The notes under the pieces were generated by a model that was not told where the DNA came from, did no database searches, and saw only the letters and a list, made by a program, of their open reading frames with translations. Of a stretch of 64,000 nt of DNA, positions 37,861-48,660 are shown one piece after another (position 1 is the stretch's first letter; every line of letters begins with the position of its first letter). The DNA is taken from contig OZ022591.1 in the NCBI GenBank assembly GCA_963669155.1, positions 19,667,925 to 19,731,924 on the forward strand, read 5' to 3'. This DNA comes from Arbacia lixula. Its lineage: Eukaryota > Echinodermata > Echinoidea > Arbacioida > Arbaciidae. Position numbers and translations under genes: made by a program.

Positions 37861-37965
37861 TTAAAGGGATGGTTCACCCTGAAGTTAAGTTGGTTTTGAT
37901 AAAAGCAGAAACATGAAAGAAACAAGTTAGTGAAGGTTTCTTATCCTTTGATATTGTTGTTGTGT
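37861..37965 (+). repeat. TTAA-type MITE, left half
   Basis: TTAAAGGGATGGTTCACCCT start plus GGTTTTGATAAAAGCAG and GTGAAGGTTT words shared with the family; the right end is missing. It lies 228 bases downstream of exon 2. Confidence 0.65.
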
Positions 37966-38899
37966 CGAGCTGTTGATTTTGTATCCTGACAGGCCAATTG
38001 TGGTAAGTAATTTGGAAGCGGACACTCGCCCTCACAAGCACACACACCCTCCTCCCTCTCCTTGGTCGATACTGGATTTTACATTGGACTTATTCGCAGC
38101 TCCCCTCCTGGATCTACAACAGGACATAATGGCAATGGCAGTGGATCGGTGCCATTCTTGTGTCATTGTGGTTTTGTTTTTTCACCATCAATATGTGTAT
38201 GTTTCATCCTATAATGTACACATGGGCATACAATAAGCCTATAAGCCAATATTGAACTTTCCCCTGGACATGGCTGAAAATTGTCCAGAATTTTTTTATG
38301 TGTGTGGCAAGCTGTAAATGCATGAGAGAAATGTTACTGGGCGGGTGAGTTTGAGAGGAACCCTTAATTTGGGAGTCTTAAGCCTAATGCGAGAGAGTTG
38401 GCATGTGTGCCCGTACGCATAGATTTACATTAAATAGCATACATACATTACATGATGTACATACGGCTAAGCACTTACACAAATGCTCACACATGCTCAT
38501 TGTTTCACATACACACACACACACATTACCCACCGTCCTTGCAATAATAGAGATATTAATAACAGACATAATGAAGAGTTTGTCTGGGGTGTAAGATAAA
38601 TACACATGTACAGCAAGGGCTTGGGGTGCACAACCCAAGATAGAGTTAACCATTTGGATACAAAGCAAAGCAGGTCTTTGCAGTCATTTTGGAGATTGAT
38701 TAACCAGCCTCAGGCCATATGCTTCACTGACCTGGGTGCCTTCTGGTATGAGGTCAGTTTAGGTTGATACCTAGTCTAGATTTTCACACCTTTATCTGGA
38801 ACTGGGGTAAACATATGTGCTACTTTTTATTCTCAGGCCCTTGTTAGCCAGTCAGAGATTGAGTCTGAATCAGTTGGTCTGAAAGTGCAGACTAGTTCT

Positions 38900-39781
38900 C
38901 ATGTAACATGAGATTATGGCAAGTCAGATGGTAGTCCTATAACATGAGACACATATGGCAAGTCAGATGGTAGTCCTATAACATGAGACACATATGGCAA
39001 GTCAGATGGTAGTCCTATAACATGAGACACATATGGCAAGTCAGATGGTAGTCCTATAACATGAGACACATATGGCAAGTCAGATGGTAGTCCTATAACA
39101 TGAGACACGTATGGCAGGTCAGATGGTAGTCCTATAACATGAGACACATATGGCAAGTCAGATGGTAGTCCTATAACATGAGACACATATGGCAAGTCAG
39201 ATGGTAGTCCTATAACATGAGACACATATGGCAAGTCAGATGGTAGTCCTATAACATGAGACACATATGGCAAGTCAGATGGTAGTCCTATAACATGAGA
39301 CACATATGGCAGGTCAGATAGTAGTCCTATAACATGAGACATATATGGTAAGTCAGATGGTAGTCCTATAACATGAGACACATATGGCAAGTCAGATGGT
39401 AGTCCTATAACATGAGACACATATGGCAAGTCAGATGGCAGTCCTATAACATGAGATTATGGCAAGTCAGATGGTAGTCCTATAACATGAGACACATATG
39501 GCAAGTCAGATGGTAGTCCTATAACATGAGACACGTATGGCAGGTCAGATAGTAGTCCTGTAACATGAGACACATATGGCAAGTCAGATGGTAGTCCTAT
39601 AACATGAGACACATATGGCAAGTCAGATGGTAGTCCTATAACATGAGACACATATGGCAAGTCAGATGGTAGTCGTATAACATGAGATTATGGCAAGTCA
39701 GATGGTAGTCCTGTAACATGAGACACATATGGCAAGTCAGATGGTAGTCCTATAACATGAGACACGTATGGCAGTCAGATG
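38900..39781. repeat. 39-bp minisatellite, about 22 units
   Basis: Unit AGATGGTAGTCCTATAACAT + GAGACACATATGGCAAGTC, highly uniform. At least three units (about 38909, 39452 and 39686) are 36 bp variants with GATTATGGC. As 39 and 36 are multiples of 3, the minus strand stays open (PYVSHVIGLPSDL periodicity), but this is a side effect of the period. Not a CRISPR array: no unique spacers. Confidence 0.95.
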
Positions 39782-40422
39782 CTACCAATAGTCTTATCAA
39801 CATGTTGTGAGACTGTGTGACTATTGAGTCTGTGCTTGCATCCTTCACAATACGCACAGATATTGATATTTTGTGCATAACAACCATAGAAATATACAAT
39901 GTATACAATATATAGTTCAAGAGATTGTGACCATGTAAGAATGCTTCAAAGGTATTCTTTGACAAAGAATATTGATTGTAGAACTTCAATACTATAGAAG
40001 CTTACATGAAAGGCAAAAAAAAAAAAAAAAAAGCAAACCAGGAACAAAAATGTGCTGTCTAGCTTAACTTGGTTGTCATTTATTTAAACAATAGCAGCCA
40101 CTAAAAAGTAATGACTGTACTGCTGATATTGATAATGAATTAGAGGAATATGATGTAAGAAAAAAGAAAAGGGGGGGGGGGCAGAGAGGAGGGGGAGGAA
40201 GAAAAAGAAAGGGCTGCAGGAGAATACACAGAAAGACAGAAGAGGACATGCGCTTTACCACTCTTCTTAACTTTCAAACACATTCCTAATGTACATGAAC
40301 ATGTACAAGCTAATTGCCTTACAGAGTTGCATTGGTGTTTTATTCTGTTCATTAAAGGTATTCTATCCTGAAATGGATTCGTAATCTAAGTGGAATTATT
40401 CCAGCACTATATCTCTGCATGG

Positions 40423-40957
40423 AAGGTCCAGTCCTTATTTGTTGTTATATTGCAGGGAAGATCAAGTCCTTATTTGTTGTTGTATTGAAGGGAAGATCAA
40501 GTCCTTATTTGTTGTTATATTGCAGGGAAGGTCCAGTCCTTATTTGTTGTTATATTGTAGGGAAGATCCAGTCCTTATTTGTTGTTATATTGTAGGGAAG
40601 GTCCAGTCCTTATTTGTTGTTATATTGTAGGGAAGGTCCAGTCCTTATTTGTTGTTATATTGTAGGGAAGGTCCAGTCCTTATTTGTTGTTATATTGCAG
40701 GGAAGGTCCAGTCCTTATTTGTTGTTATATTGTAGGGAAGATCCAGTCCTTATTTGTTGTTATATTGCAGGGAAGATCAAGTCCTTATTTGTTGTTATAT
40801 TGCAGGGAAGATCAAGTCCTTATTTGTTGTTATATTGCAGGGAAGGTCCAGTCCTTAATTTGTTGTTATATTGCAGGGAAGATCAAGTCCTTATTTGTTG
40901 TTCTATTGCAATGAAGATCCAGTCCTTATTTGTTGTTATATTGCAGGAAAGATGTGT
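40423..40957 (+). repeat. 35-bp minisatellite, 15 units
   Basis: GTCCTTATTTGTTGTTATAT begins units at 40431 and every 35 bases to 40851, then 40887 (one inserted A) and 40922. Units end TTG(C/T)AGGGAAG. Because 35 is not a multiple of 3, each frame cycles through the same three peptides; the frames are spurious. Many units look like 3' splice sites. Confidence 0.95.
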
Positions 40958-41949
40958 GTGGGAGAAAAGAGGAGAAGGCAGCCAAATTACCCAAGGAGTA
41001 CCCAGCGAGAAGGAAATGCAAATGTAGGGGAAATGAAATGGAAGTTGGGTGTAGGGAAAGATGTGCATCTGCAAATGTCAAGTGCATTACCAATTCAGTA
41101 GAATTCCGCAGTTTCTAAATGCCAATATATGTGCATTTCTTATGTGGTGGGGGATAAGAGAGGATGAGTCTGTGCTCTTACAAGCCACTGCAAAATGCAG
41201 TGTGTGGGACTGAGTTTTCAGTTTTCCTCGGGTGTTAGGGTTATTCTGGGTACTTCTTTGTTTCTGTGTAAGAATTATGTTCAAGTTAAATTAAAGAGTA
41301 TATAAACATGTATGCACTGTTGAGGAAGAATGTACCTGTAGGTATTAAATGTACACTTGGATGTGTTATATAGCAGTTTGAAATGGTTTTCCTGTCATTT
41401 TAAGCAAGAATTCTCTCTTTAGTGTTAGTTGAATGGTTGTGTTATTGCATTGTGTTTTTCATCAGAACTACTGTTTTAGTCAGGAAGAAGAATATAATAT
41501 GTTACTGATCTGAATAATTGTGATCAATAAAACAATTTTTTTCAGTTCTATACATGTAACAATTTATTGCGCACTAGCAATTGCTTGATAAATGTTGATA
41601 ACGTTTTGAAAAAGACTTAAGTGGGGATCACAAAACACTCCAAAATATTACCATGTGAGTGTACTGAACATAACTTTTACAAAAACCCCAATATGCTCCT
41701 AAGGAAAAGTATCATAGTTGGCAGACATGTTGTTTTGAACAGGGAAGTAATAGAAAATACACAAGTGCCTCCCATACCTCAGTGCTACACATACATAATG
41801 CATGCAATGTAGGGTTCATCGTATACACTGTGTATGCATACACACTATAATGGATATTCGCCTGTGTATGCCGTAGTACTGCACTGTAAGTAAGCTTTTA
41901 GTGTGTGTGGTTGAGTACTGTGTGTACAGTATAGGAACGCGAATGCATG

Positions 41950-41951
<2 letters not shown>

Positions 41952-41989
<38 letters not shown>

Positions 41990-42148
41990 GAGGAATAGGC
42001 AATAGGGTATTGCACAGGCCAGTGCTATTCACAGACAAGGATTTATACACATCACACACTGCATTTATGAACATGGTACTTGTGTTTTGTGTGTGTGTGT
42101 ATGTGTGTGTGTGTGTGTGTGTGTATGTGTGTGTGTGTGTGTGTGTGT
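41952..42148 (+). repeat. Two (GT)n microsatellites
   Basis: GT tracts at 41952-41989 and 42089-42148. Confidence 0.95.
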
Positions 42149-42698
42149 CTGTGGTTTGTGTGTATACTCCAAGGACTCAAGCACAGCCTGCCATCTATTG
42201 CGCTTCCCTCCTACTGGCTATCCCTGAATTACCATTCTACTCTCTCTGTTGATCTCACTAGCCTGAGTGCATTAAAACTAATGGAAAGGAAGGCAAGGGG
42301 AGAGTGAAGGAGGGAGCGAGCGAGGGAAGAATGGGAGAGAGAGAAGAACGTGCTGGTGGAAGAGACTAGCAGCGTGGCTACACTGTACACACTAAGAATT
42401 AATCATAGCTATACCGAAACGTGTATGCCGAAATGGTATAGCTATACTCTTTCAGAGTAGCTTTACTGATAATAATAAATTTTCAATTTCAATCCGATGA
42501 AGGTAACAAAGAAGCGGAGGCATATTTATCGACTGCGTGGCAGTTAAATTGCTCGAGACTAGTTTAGGTGTGGACATGGGGAAGGTACAGTGGTGTGATG
42601 GAAACTGTGGTAGGGCAATGTAATTTAATCTGGGAACTGGGTTGTTTACAGCCTGTGTGTGCAGTATAGGCTAGTGAATCATGAGGTGAGGTTGGATT

Positions 42699-42721
42699 GG
42701 GGGGGGGGGGGGGGGGGGGGG
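42699..42721 (+). repeat. G23 homopolymer
   Basis: Longest G run of the window, on the sense strand. Confidence 0.95.
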
Positions 42722-42957
42722 CTCGGTTGCCAAGAGGTGCAAGGCTATGAGGGAAGTGGGGGCATTTGTAAATCCAATCACAAGCATCCTGTACTGGAAT
42801 TGACTCAGTGTGGGAGGTAAATGCAGGAGTCATAATGGGGCATGTGTAACATTCATGTGCAGAAGTGCTGGGTGTATTATGGGGCTTAGTACATACGAGA
42901 GGGTAGGACTACATGTAGTTGAAAGGGAGAAAACATAATATGTGTACAGAGAGTGAG

Positions 42958-42960
<3 letters not shown>

Positions 42961-43013
<53 letters not shown>

Positions 43014-43036
43014 AAGACAGAGAGAGACAGGGAGAC

Positions 43037-43079
<43 letters not shown>
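42961..43079 (+). repeat. (GA)n tracts with GACAGA interruptions
   Basis: GA runs at 42961-43007 and 43040-43079; antisense Ser/Leu frames are artefacts. Confidence 0.95.
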
Positions 43080-43085
<6 letters not shown>

Positions 43086-44013
43086 GAATAAGGGGAAGGG
43101 GACAAGGAGAGGAGGAGAGGCACAAATTGTAAAATGAAAATGAGAAAGAGAGAGTCAGAGAGAGACTGTCAGATTGAGAGAACGAGAGAGATTGCTGGAG
43201 AGTACAGGCAATGTACTGGGGCCTGGTGTTATAGAAGGCAGCTGGACTGAAACTGTCACCTCACTGCATTCATACCTTCTCTCTTTCTGCCTCTCACTTC
43301 ATCCTTATGAAATCCAGGGATGGCCTCGGGCTTCCCTTCTCCATGGAATAGGTGTTTGTGCAGTGTAAGGGATCACCTTGTAATAGTGTGTGCGGTGCAC
43401 CATGTCATGCAGTGGGGACATCAGTGTGTGTTATGTACCAATATGGTAGAGCTGTGAGCATGTAGCATGGAGCGCAGATTGCCTGTGTGGAGTGTAGAAT
43501 ACAGCGCAGTTATTGTGTGCATTGTTCAATTTGCTTTGTGATGGCTGTACAGAGATCTGCATGAAATGCACAAGGAGACTTCAATCACAGGGACTTATTA
43601 AGAAACCCACTCATTCCCAACTTTGTTTTAAATTTATGTATCGTGTTAAGTATTATGTCTGTGTGAGGAATTCAAAACAGGCGTTAATCAGAAGGGCATT
43701 TGTGTGTTACTGGTGCCAACAACACACATTCAGCAATCAACGTATATCTACACTGATTGCTGATTGCTAATTGCAGCCAGGACTTTTCATCCATTGATAT
43801 GATATTATATGACAGAAATAATCTCAAATTGCTGTTAGTCCTACCAATATTTTCATTTTGCTGACTCACATGATTGTTACAGGATATTTTATTATCTGTA
43901 TCAATTGCAGCCTTCAGCAAACCACATGGACTAGCCTGTTATCGACTCTTATATAAGCTCCCTTATATGGCGTGATGAATATAGTGCTTGTGACAATATT
44001 CTCAGAAGCTCAG

Positions 44014-44132
44014 GGGCCATACTCATGAAAGCTTACTAATCTACATGTAGTTGGCTGGTGCAGCTGAATGCACCAAGTAATGTAACTACAGTGACTACAT
44101 GTAGGCTGAGAAATGTTTCATGAATATGACTC
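44014..44132. repeat. MITE family D, copy 2
   Basis: GGGGCCATACTCATGAAAG start and GTTTCATGAATATGACTCC end, inverted, about 119 bases. Confidence 0.65.
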
Positions 44133-44509
44133 CACCTGATTTATGCTAAAATGTTTTCTGTGTCACATGGTTCCTTTTGCCAATGAATGGGTCTGCTCGG
44201 TGACTGGCTGGCCTTCGATTCAGCCCCTTGTTTGACAGGCGTGTTCTTACTCTGTCAAACTCCTGAACCCCCTCCAAAAACAACAATGGAGAAGCAATTA
44301 AAAAGAACAAGAACTTTCTGATAAATCATTTGTCATGTTCGTGTTGCCATGGCCAAAATGGCTGTTATTTTATAGGCTACATGCCAAGGCTGTCTGGGCT
44401 CAGTGTATTGAACTATGACTTCTACAGTATTATTTTAAGTTTTGTGCATTCCTGGCAGAAAGTCTGACTTTTGCATTTAAATGTATATTGCATTGGTTGA
44501 TTTGAATCG

Positions 44510-44890
44510 TGTGTACGCCGTGCCTGTTAATGGAATTGAGTATCACGAACGAACCAGCCTAGTTCCGAATGTACGACACTAGCTGAAGTAGGTTTCTCTT
44601 TCTGCCGAATTTGCGATAATTATGTCATGTTTGCGTTTGGCTCTCAGTCTCGGAGCATACGGGAACTCAATTCAAACTCTAACTCGAAGTCAAATTTTCA
44701 AAAGGCAAAAAGGCCACGTACACACCGCTTTACAAAGCAAAAACCAAAGGCAAGCATCGCACACGCGAGTGTCTTGTCAGCCGAAAAAAACTTCACAGAG
44801 ACTCGTAAACTGTAATGGCTCCGCCTTGTTGGATTTTCGCTATTTTTGTGTAAAGCACCATCTATATTTCAATCCCGGTCAACTTTAATG
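44510..44890. other. CpG-retaining patch in intron 2
   Basis: Frequent CpG in otherwise CpG-poor intron, with two overlapping plus-strand frames (44622-44888 and 44627-44815) of unrecognised content. It ends next to a TTAA MITE. Either a recent insertion or an unmethylated regulatory segment. Confidence 0.35.
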
Positions 44891-44912
44891 TGAGTAGTCA
44901 ATAATGCCTGGG

Positions 44913-45146
44913 TTAAAGGGATAGTTCACCCTGAAATTACTTTGGTTTCAAAAAAAGGAAAAACATGAAATTGTACACAACATATGGGAGAGCACCTCGC
45001 ATGTGACGTCACAAAATAAAAATTTTAAAATCAATTGACTTTCTTTTCCTTTGATTGATTTTCGTCAAACCTTCACTAATATGTTTTTTTCACGTGTCTC
45101 CTTTTATCAAAACCAAAAACAATTTCAGGGTTAACTATCCCTCTAA
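44913..45146 (+). mobile_element. TTAA-type MITE, complete
   Basis: TTAAAGGGATAGTTCACCCT on the left, inverted on the right as AGGGTTAACTATCCCTCTAA (one TTAA degraded to CTAA). About 234 bases, no coding content. TTAA target and A/G-rich ends suggest piggyBac-type mobilisation. Confidence 0.8.
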
Positions 45147-46264
45147 AATAGAAGGACAAGAGAGAGATGGAGAAGAAAAAGTGTAGAAGTCAGGAGATAG
45201 AGGTGAAGAGAGACAGAGAGAACCAACCATATGGTAAAGTTTAAAGTCACATTCACCACCAGTTACACAAATAGTTTTCCCTCAGGCAATGCCTGCCTTC
45301 TGCCATGAGCTCTTGCATTGTGCCTTAAGCCGAACCTTTCTTTCTACAGATTATGCCTGGCCCACTTTCTTCTTCTTTGTTACCTTTTTTCTATCCCTAA
45401 CTCCGTGTAATCATACAGGCTTTCAAAATAAGCTTCCTCTATGTCAATTCCATCTCACTGGCCATCTTGGTTGCAACGTTGGATGTATTTTTTTCTTTGG
45501 AAAAAAAGCTTTAGATACTGTATTAACTGTAGGCATATTGGAATGGCACAATGCATCCTCGATGCATCAATAGAAAAATGAAATGAAGCTTCTTTCATTT
45601 ACCCCTTCCCCATGATCGGTTTCAGCTGAGTGATGGTGGAGTTTGAGGACAATTTCATGGGAAAATTTAAATAATCATTCAATTGGTTTTCCTTTTAAAA
45701 CAGGACCATTGATGCTAAAAACTACTCTGTGTGCTGGTGCTTTTTAATGTGTGTCTCCCTTGTAATAAAGTGGGGATAAAATGAGAGGGGAAATTGAGAG
45801 ACGAGAGAGAGAGACAACAAGCAAGAAGGAGTAACAACGGAGGAGAAGAAGAAGGAAAGCAAGGGCTACAATATGAAAAAAAATTTAATAAAATGATTTA
45901 AGACGGCTTGCTTGTTCATAAAGCCATTTGTTTAAAGGCCGCTTGTCTGTAAAGACAGCTCATTTAAATTCTTCAAAGCTTTTTGCATGGAGACTGTATT
46001 TGTTCCTGTCAGTGGTTTTTATAAACAGGTTGGACTGTATGTGTCAATGATAGATAATCTGTATCAATCTACTTAGAAGAAATTGGCTCACTTGTAGATC
46101 CAGATGTGGGATTATGCCTCAAGATAACTCCATTCATTGAGGCATTGAGGCCACAGCATTTCAATGGGAATGTTCAGCTTATTGTTTTGGGCTTTTGTTT
46201 GTGAAGGAAGATTGATTTGAAGATATCTAAGCTGTTAAGTACTAGGTTGAATATGGAGATGTTA

Positions 46265-46345
46265 GCTGTATTACCCCGTCTTGACAGACAGACCAAGACA
46301 TTCCCCGGAGAACCTCCATTGAGAACATGGGGTAAAGTTACTTGT
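46265..46345. repeat. Possible small inverted-repeat element
   Basis: ATTACCCCGTCTTGACAGA is followed by CATGGGGTAAAG. The same ACCCCGTCTTGACAG end appears inverted at about 51112-51127. Confidence 0.35.
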
Positions 46346-46486
46346 TTGGCAGTCAAAACACTGTGTAACGTTTCGGACACTGTCTTAACAGGTTTTTCTC
46401 CTGGCATGTTACTTTAGCAAGTTCAGCCATTCACAATAAGGTGAGGGACAGCGTGGGTAATACATACATGGTGATGGCTGGCAAAC

Positions 46487-46517
46487 GTATGTATGTATGT
46501 ATGTATGTATGTATGTA
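46487..46517 (+). repeat. (GTAT)n microsatellite
   Basis: About 8 GTAT units. Confidence 0.9.
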
Positions 46518-47160
46518 CATTTATATTTAGAGGGGGTGAGGGGGTCGGGACAGATATGGAGACATGGCAAGACAAAAAATACATGTACATGACATATTAT
46601 GAAAAGGTTCTGGCATTTATCAGCTGAATACAAATGCTTCATGAACACAATTGCTTGGCATGACGGTAAATAACCTTCTCTGGTTTCATTTCTTCTGCTG
46701 GAGCTGAAAACGGATCAGTATTCAGCAGGGAGCCATCTTGCTGTCTCACAATAGATATTTATCCTCCCATCTTCAGACATGTATAGAAATTATTGGTCGT
46801 CTAAAGGGAAATCTCAGATGGAGAAAGGAAATAGAAATGTAAATGCAGCTATAAAAATAGGTTGTTGATAGGAAGGAGTGAGAGGGAATGGAGACAATCA
46901 GATGTGTAGGTAGTTGGAGGCCAACAGGGATAGAGATATGATGCACAACTTGCATTGAGAAGGTGAAGGTGCATTGAACAGCCAAAAAAAAATTTTGCTC
47001 TATAACTTTTTTTGAGAAACAAGAGCTGAAGGCATACATGTATTTGAATGACAAGAAACCTCAGTTGTTGCACAACCTGCACTATACATGTCATGTGCAC
47101 AGAGGCCTACACATTCACAATGTGTGTTGTAATGTACAACAAAGTGGTCGATTAGCATCA

Positions 47161-47626
47161 TAAACCCCGTTCATATACACCGCCTATCCGCGAAAAAGCC
47201 GCAACATTTGCGGCAATTTTGCCGATGCATTACCGATAGCTGCGTATATGAACGGGAATCGCTCAAATAATGCGGTATTTGCTTCCTCCTTTTTTGCGCT
47301 TATTTTGCGGCTTTTTCGCGGATCGAGACCTAGTAATAATACCGCAATATTGCGGTAAGCGAATCTTATAAACTGCATCCGCAAAATAGGCGTAAATGTT
47401 GCGCCTTTAGCGTCGCGCTCTGGCCTGTTGGTCGCTAATCCTACCGCTCGTATGGCTGAGCGGAGCATGTCACCATTGGTTTGGAGAGAGTCCAGCTGTC
47501 CAAAACACCGCAACATTACGGCTTTTGGGGGTGTATATGAACGGTGCTTTTGCGGCTCGCTGGAAACTTGCTTACCGATGTGCATCGGTAATAATAGCGG
47601 TATATGGTATATGAACGGGGCTATAG
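47161..47626 (+). mobile_element. 460-bp MITE family B, full copy
   Basis: Terminal CCCCGTTCATATAC is inverted at the right end as TATATGAACGGGG. Internal AAAAAGCCGCAA / TTGCGGCTTTTT and further GTATATGAACGGG repeats make it a nested set of inverted repeats. No transposase. It keeps many CpG, unlike its surroundings, so it may be younger. Other copies are at 34652, 55416 and 60876. Confidence 0.85.
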
Positions 47627-47999
47627 ATTGCGATCAAGAAGGACATAGGTGGACTGATTAAAATGTGTGAGTGGTACAGCTACAGTATATGTACATGTAG
47701 GCTGGTGGGACTCGGTGGTTCCTGGAAATCAATTGTGTTTTTGAGTAAGGAGTGAGCAGAAGAGAAGAATACAAGCCTAGCTGAAGGGTTTTGGTTGTGG
47801 GTAGATTGACTCCAAAACGGCGGCTGGAACATGCATGGATATTTTGTTTGTCGCAGCCAGCCTGGAGAGAAGATTTCAATGGGGCAGACAGGCAATGAGG
47901 AACAGTATGCCACAGTATTTGTCATAGCCAGTCTTGCATGCAAAGAGTTTAATAGATTGAAATTCCCCATCTGAGCACTGGACGGGAGCTGTGGTTACA

Positions 48000-48660
48000 T
48001 GAGTGCCAGGTTTGTGTTAACATCGCGTGTGTTTTCCGTCACTCCTGACCGAATCACTGCCACTTTTTCTATGCTCCGTGTGATTTCCTTGTTTGTGAGT
48101 TGAGAGAGTGGGGGAAAGAGGGAGAGGGACGGTAAAAGCCGACATGACACGGTGACGCACGTAGCATGCCCGCAAAACCCACCCCGCTCAGACGGATTAT
48201 TAACCCTGCCAGCTGACCAGAGACATGAATGACGCATGCAAGGGCTCGGGAGCCGCCGCTGTCAGCTGCTGCTGCTGCTTCTGCATTGTGAGCAGGGAGC
48301 CAGCCGTTTAGTCAGCCAGGAGTTAAGGGGGGCTGGGGCTGCCGGCGTCTGAACAGTCAGCACCACTAGCTGCTTTTAATCCCCCACCCCTCCCTACTTC
48401 ACTGTCTCCTTGAATGACTTACGCGGGCTGGCGATCTCTTCCGACATCATTCCTGGATTAACGGTGATGTTAGATTAGCCTGAACATTTCTAGCTGCTAT
48501 GTGTATGTTCCGTGTGAATGTTTGGTATATGTAGAGGGAGAGAGACGCATCTGAGAAGCAAGATATTATGGCAGTACCATGTGGACACGATGGAGATCCT
48601 TATTTCGGAAACAGAAGTGAATTTCTGTGCGCCATGTAGTTCGGAAGATGGGTAGGAACG
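48000..48660 (+). promoter_or_regulatory. CpG-retaining patch, possible internal promoter
   Basis: GC- and CpG-rich for its surroundings, with CAGCTGCTGCTGCTG at about 48260 and GGAGCCGCCGCTG just before it. A 23-codon ATG frame at 48568-48639 ends before a donor-like GGGTAGG. It could be an alternative first exon/promoter of a short isoform lacking RRM1, or only a GC-rich patch. Confidence 0.3.

Noticed and set aside
38914-39660. Open frames of 171 and 67 codons with a 13-residue repeat on the minus strand
   Set aside because: They follow from a 39-bp minisatellite whose length is a multiple of three; no start/stop context, splice sites or non-repeat coding sequence.
38900-40957. Regular repeats suggestive of a CRISPR array
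   Set aside because: Units are head-to-tail with no unique spacers, and the context is animal intron.
40439-41027. Overlapping plus-strand frames rich in Leu/Cys/Val
   Set aside because: All frames of the 35-bp minisatellite are open and cycle through the same peptides.
47184-47661. Frames of 133 and 77 codons on opposite strands
   Set aside because: They lie wholly within the 460-bp MITE; the diverged copies of the element do not preserve them.
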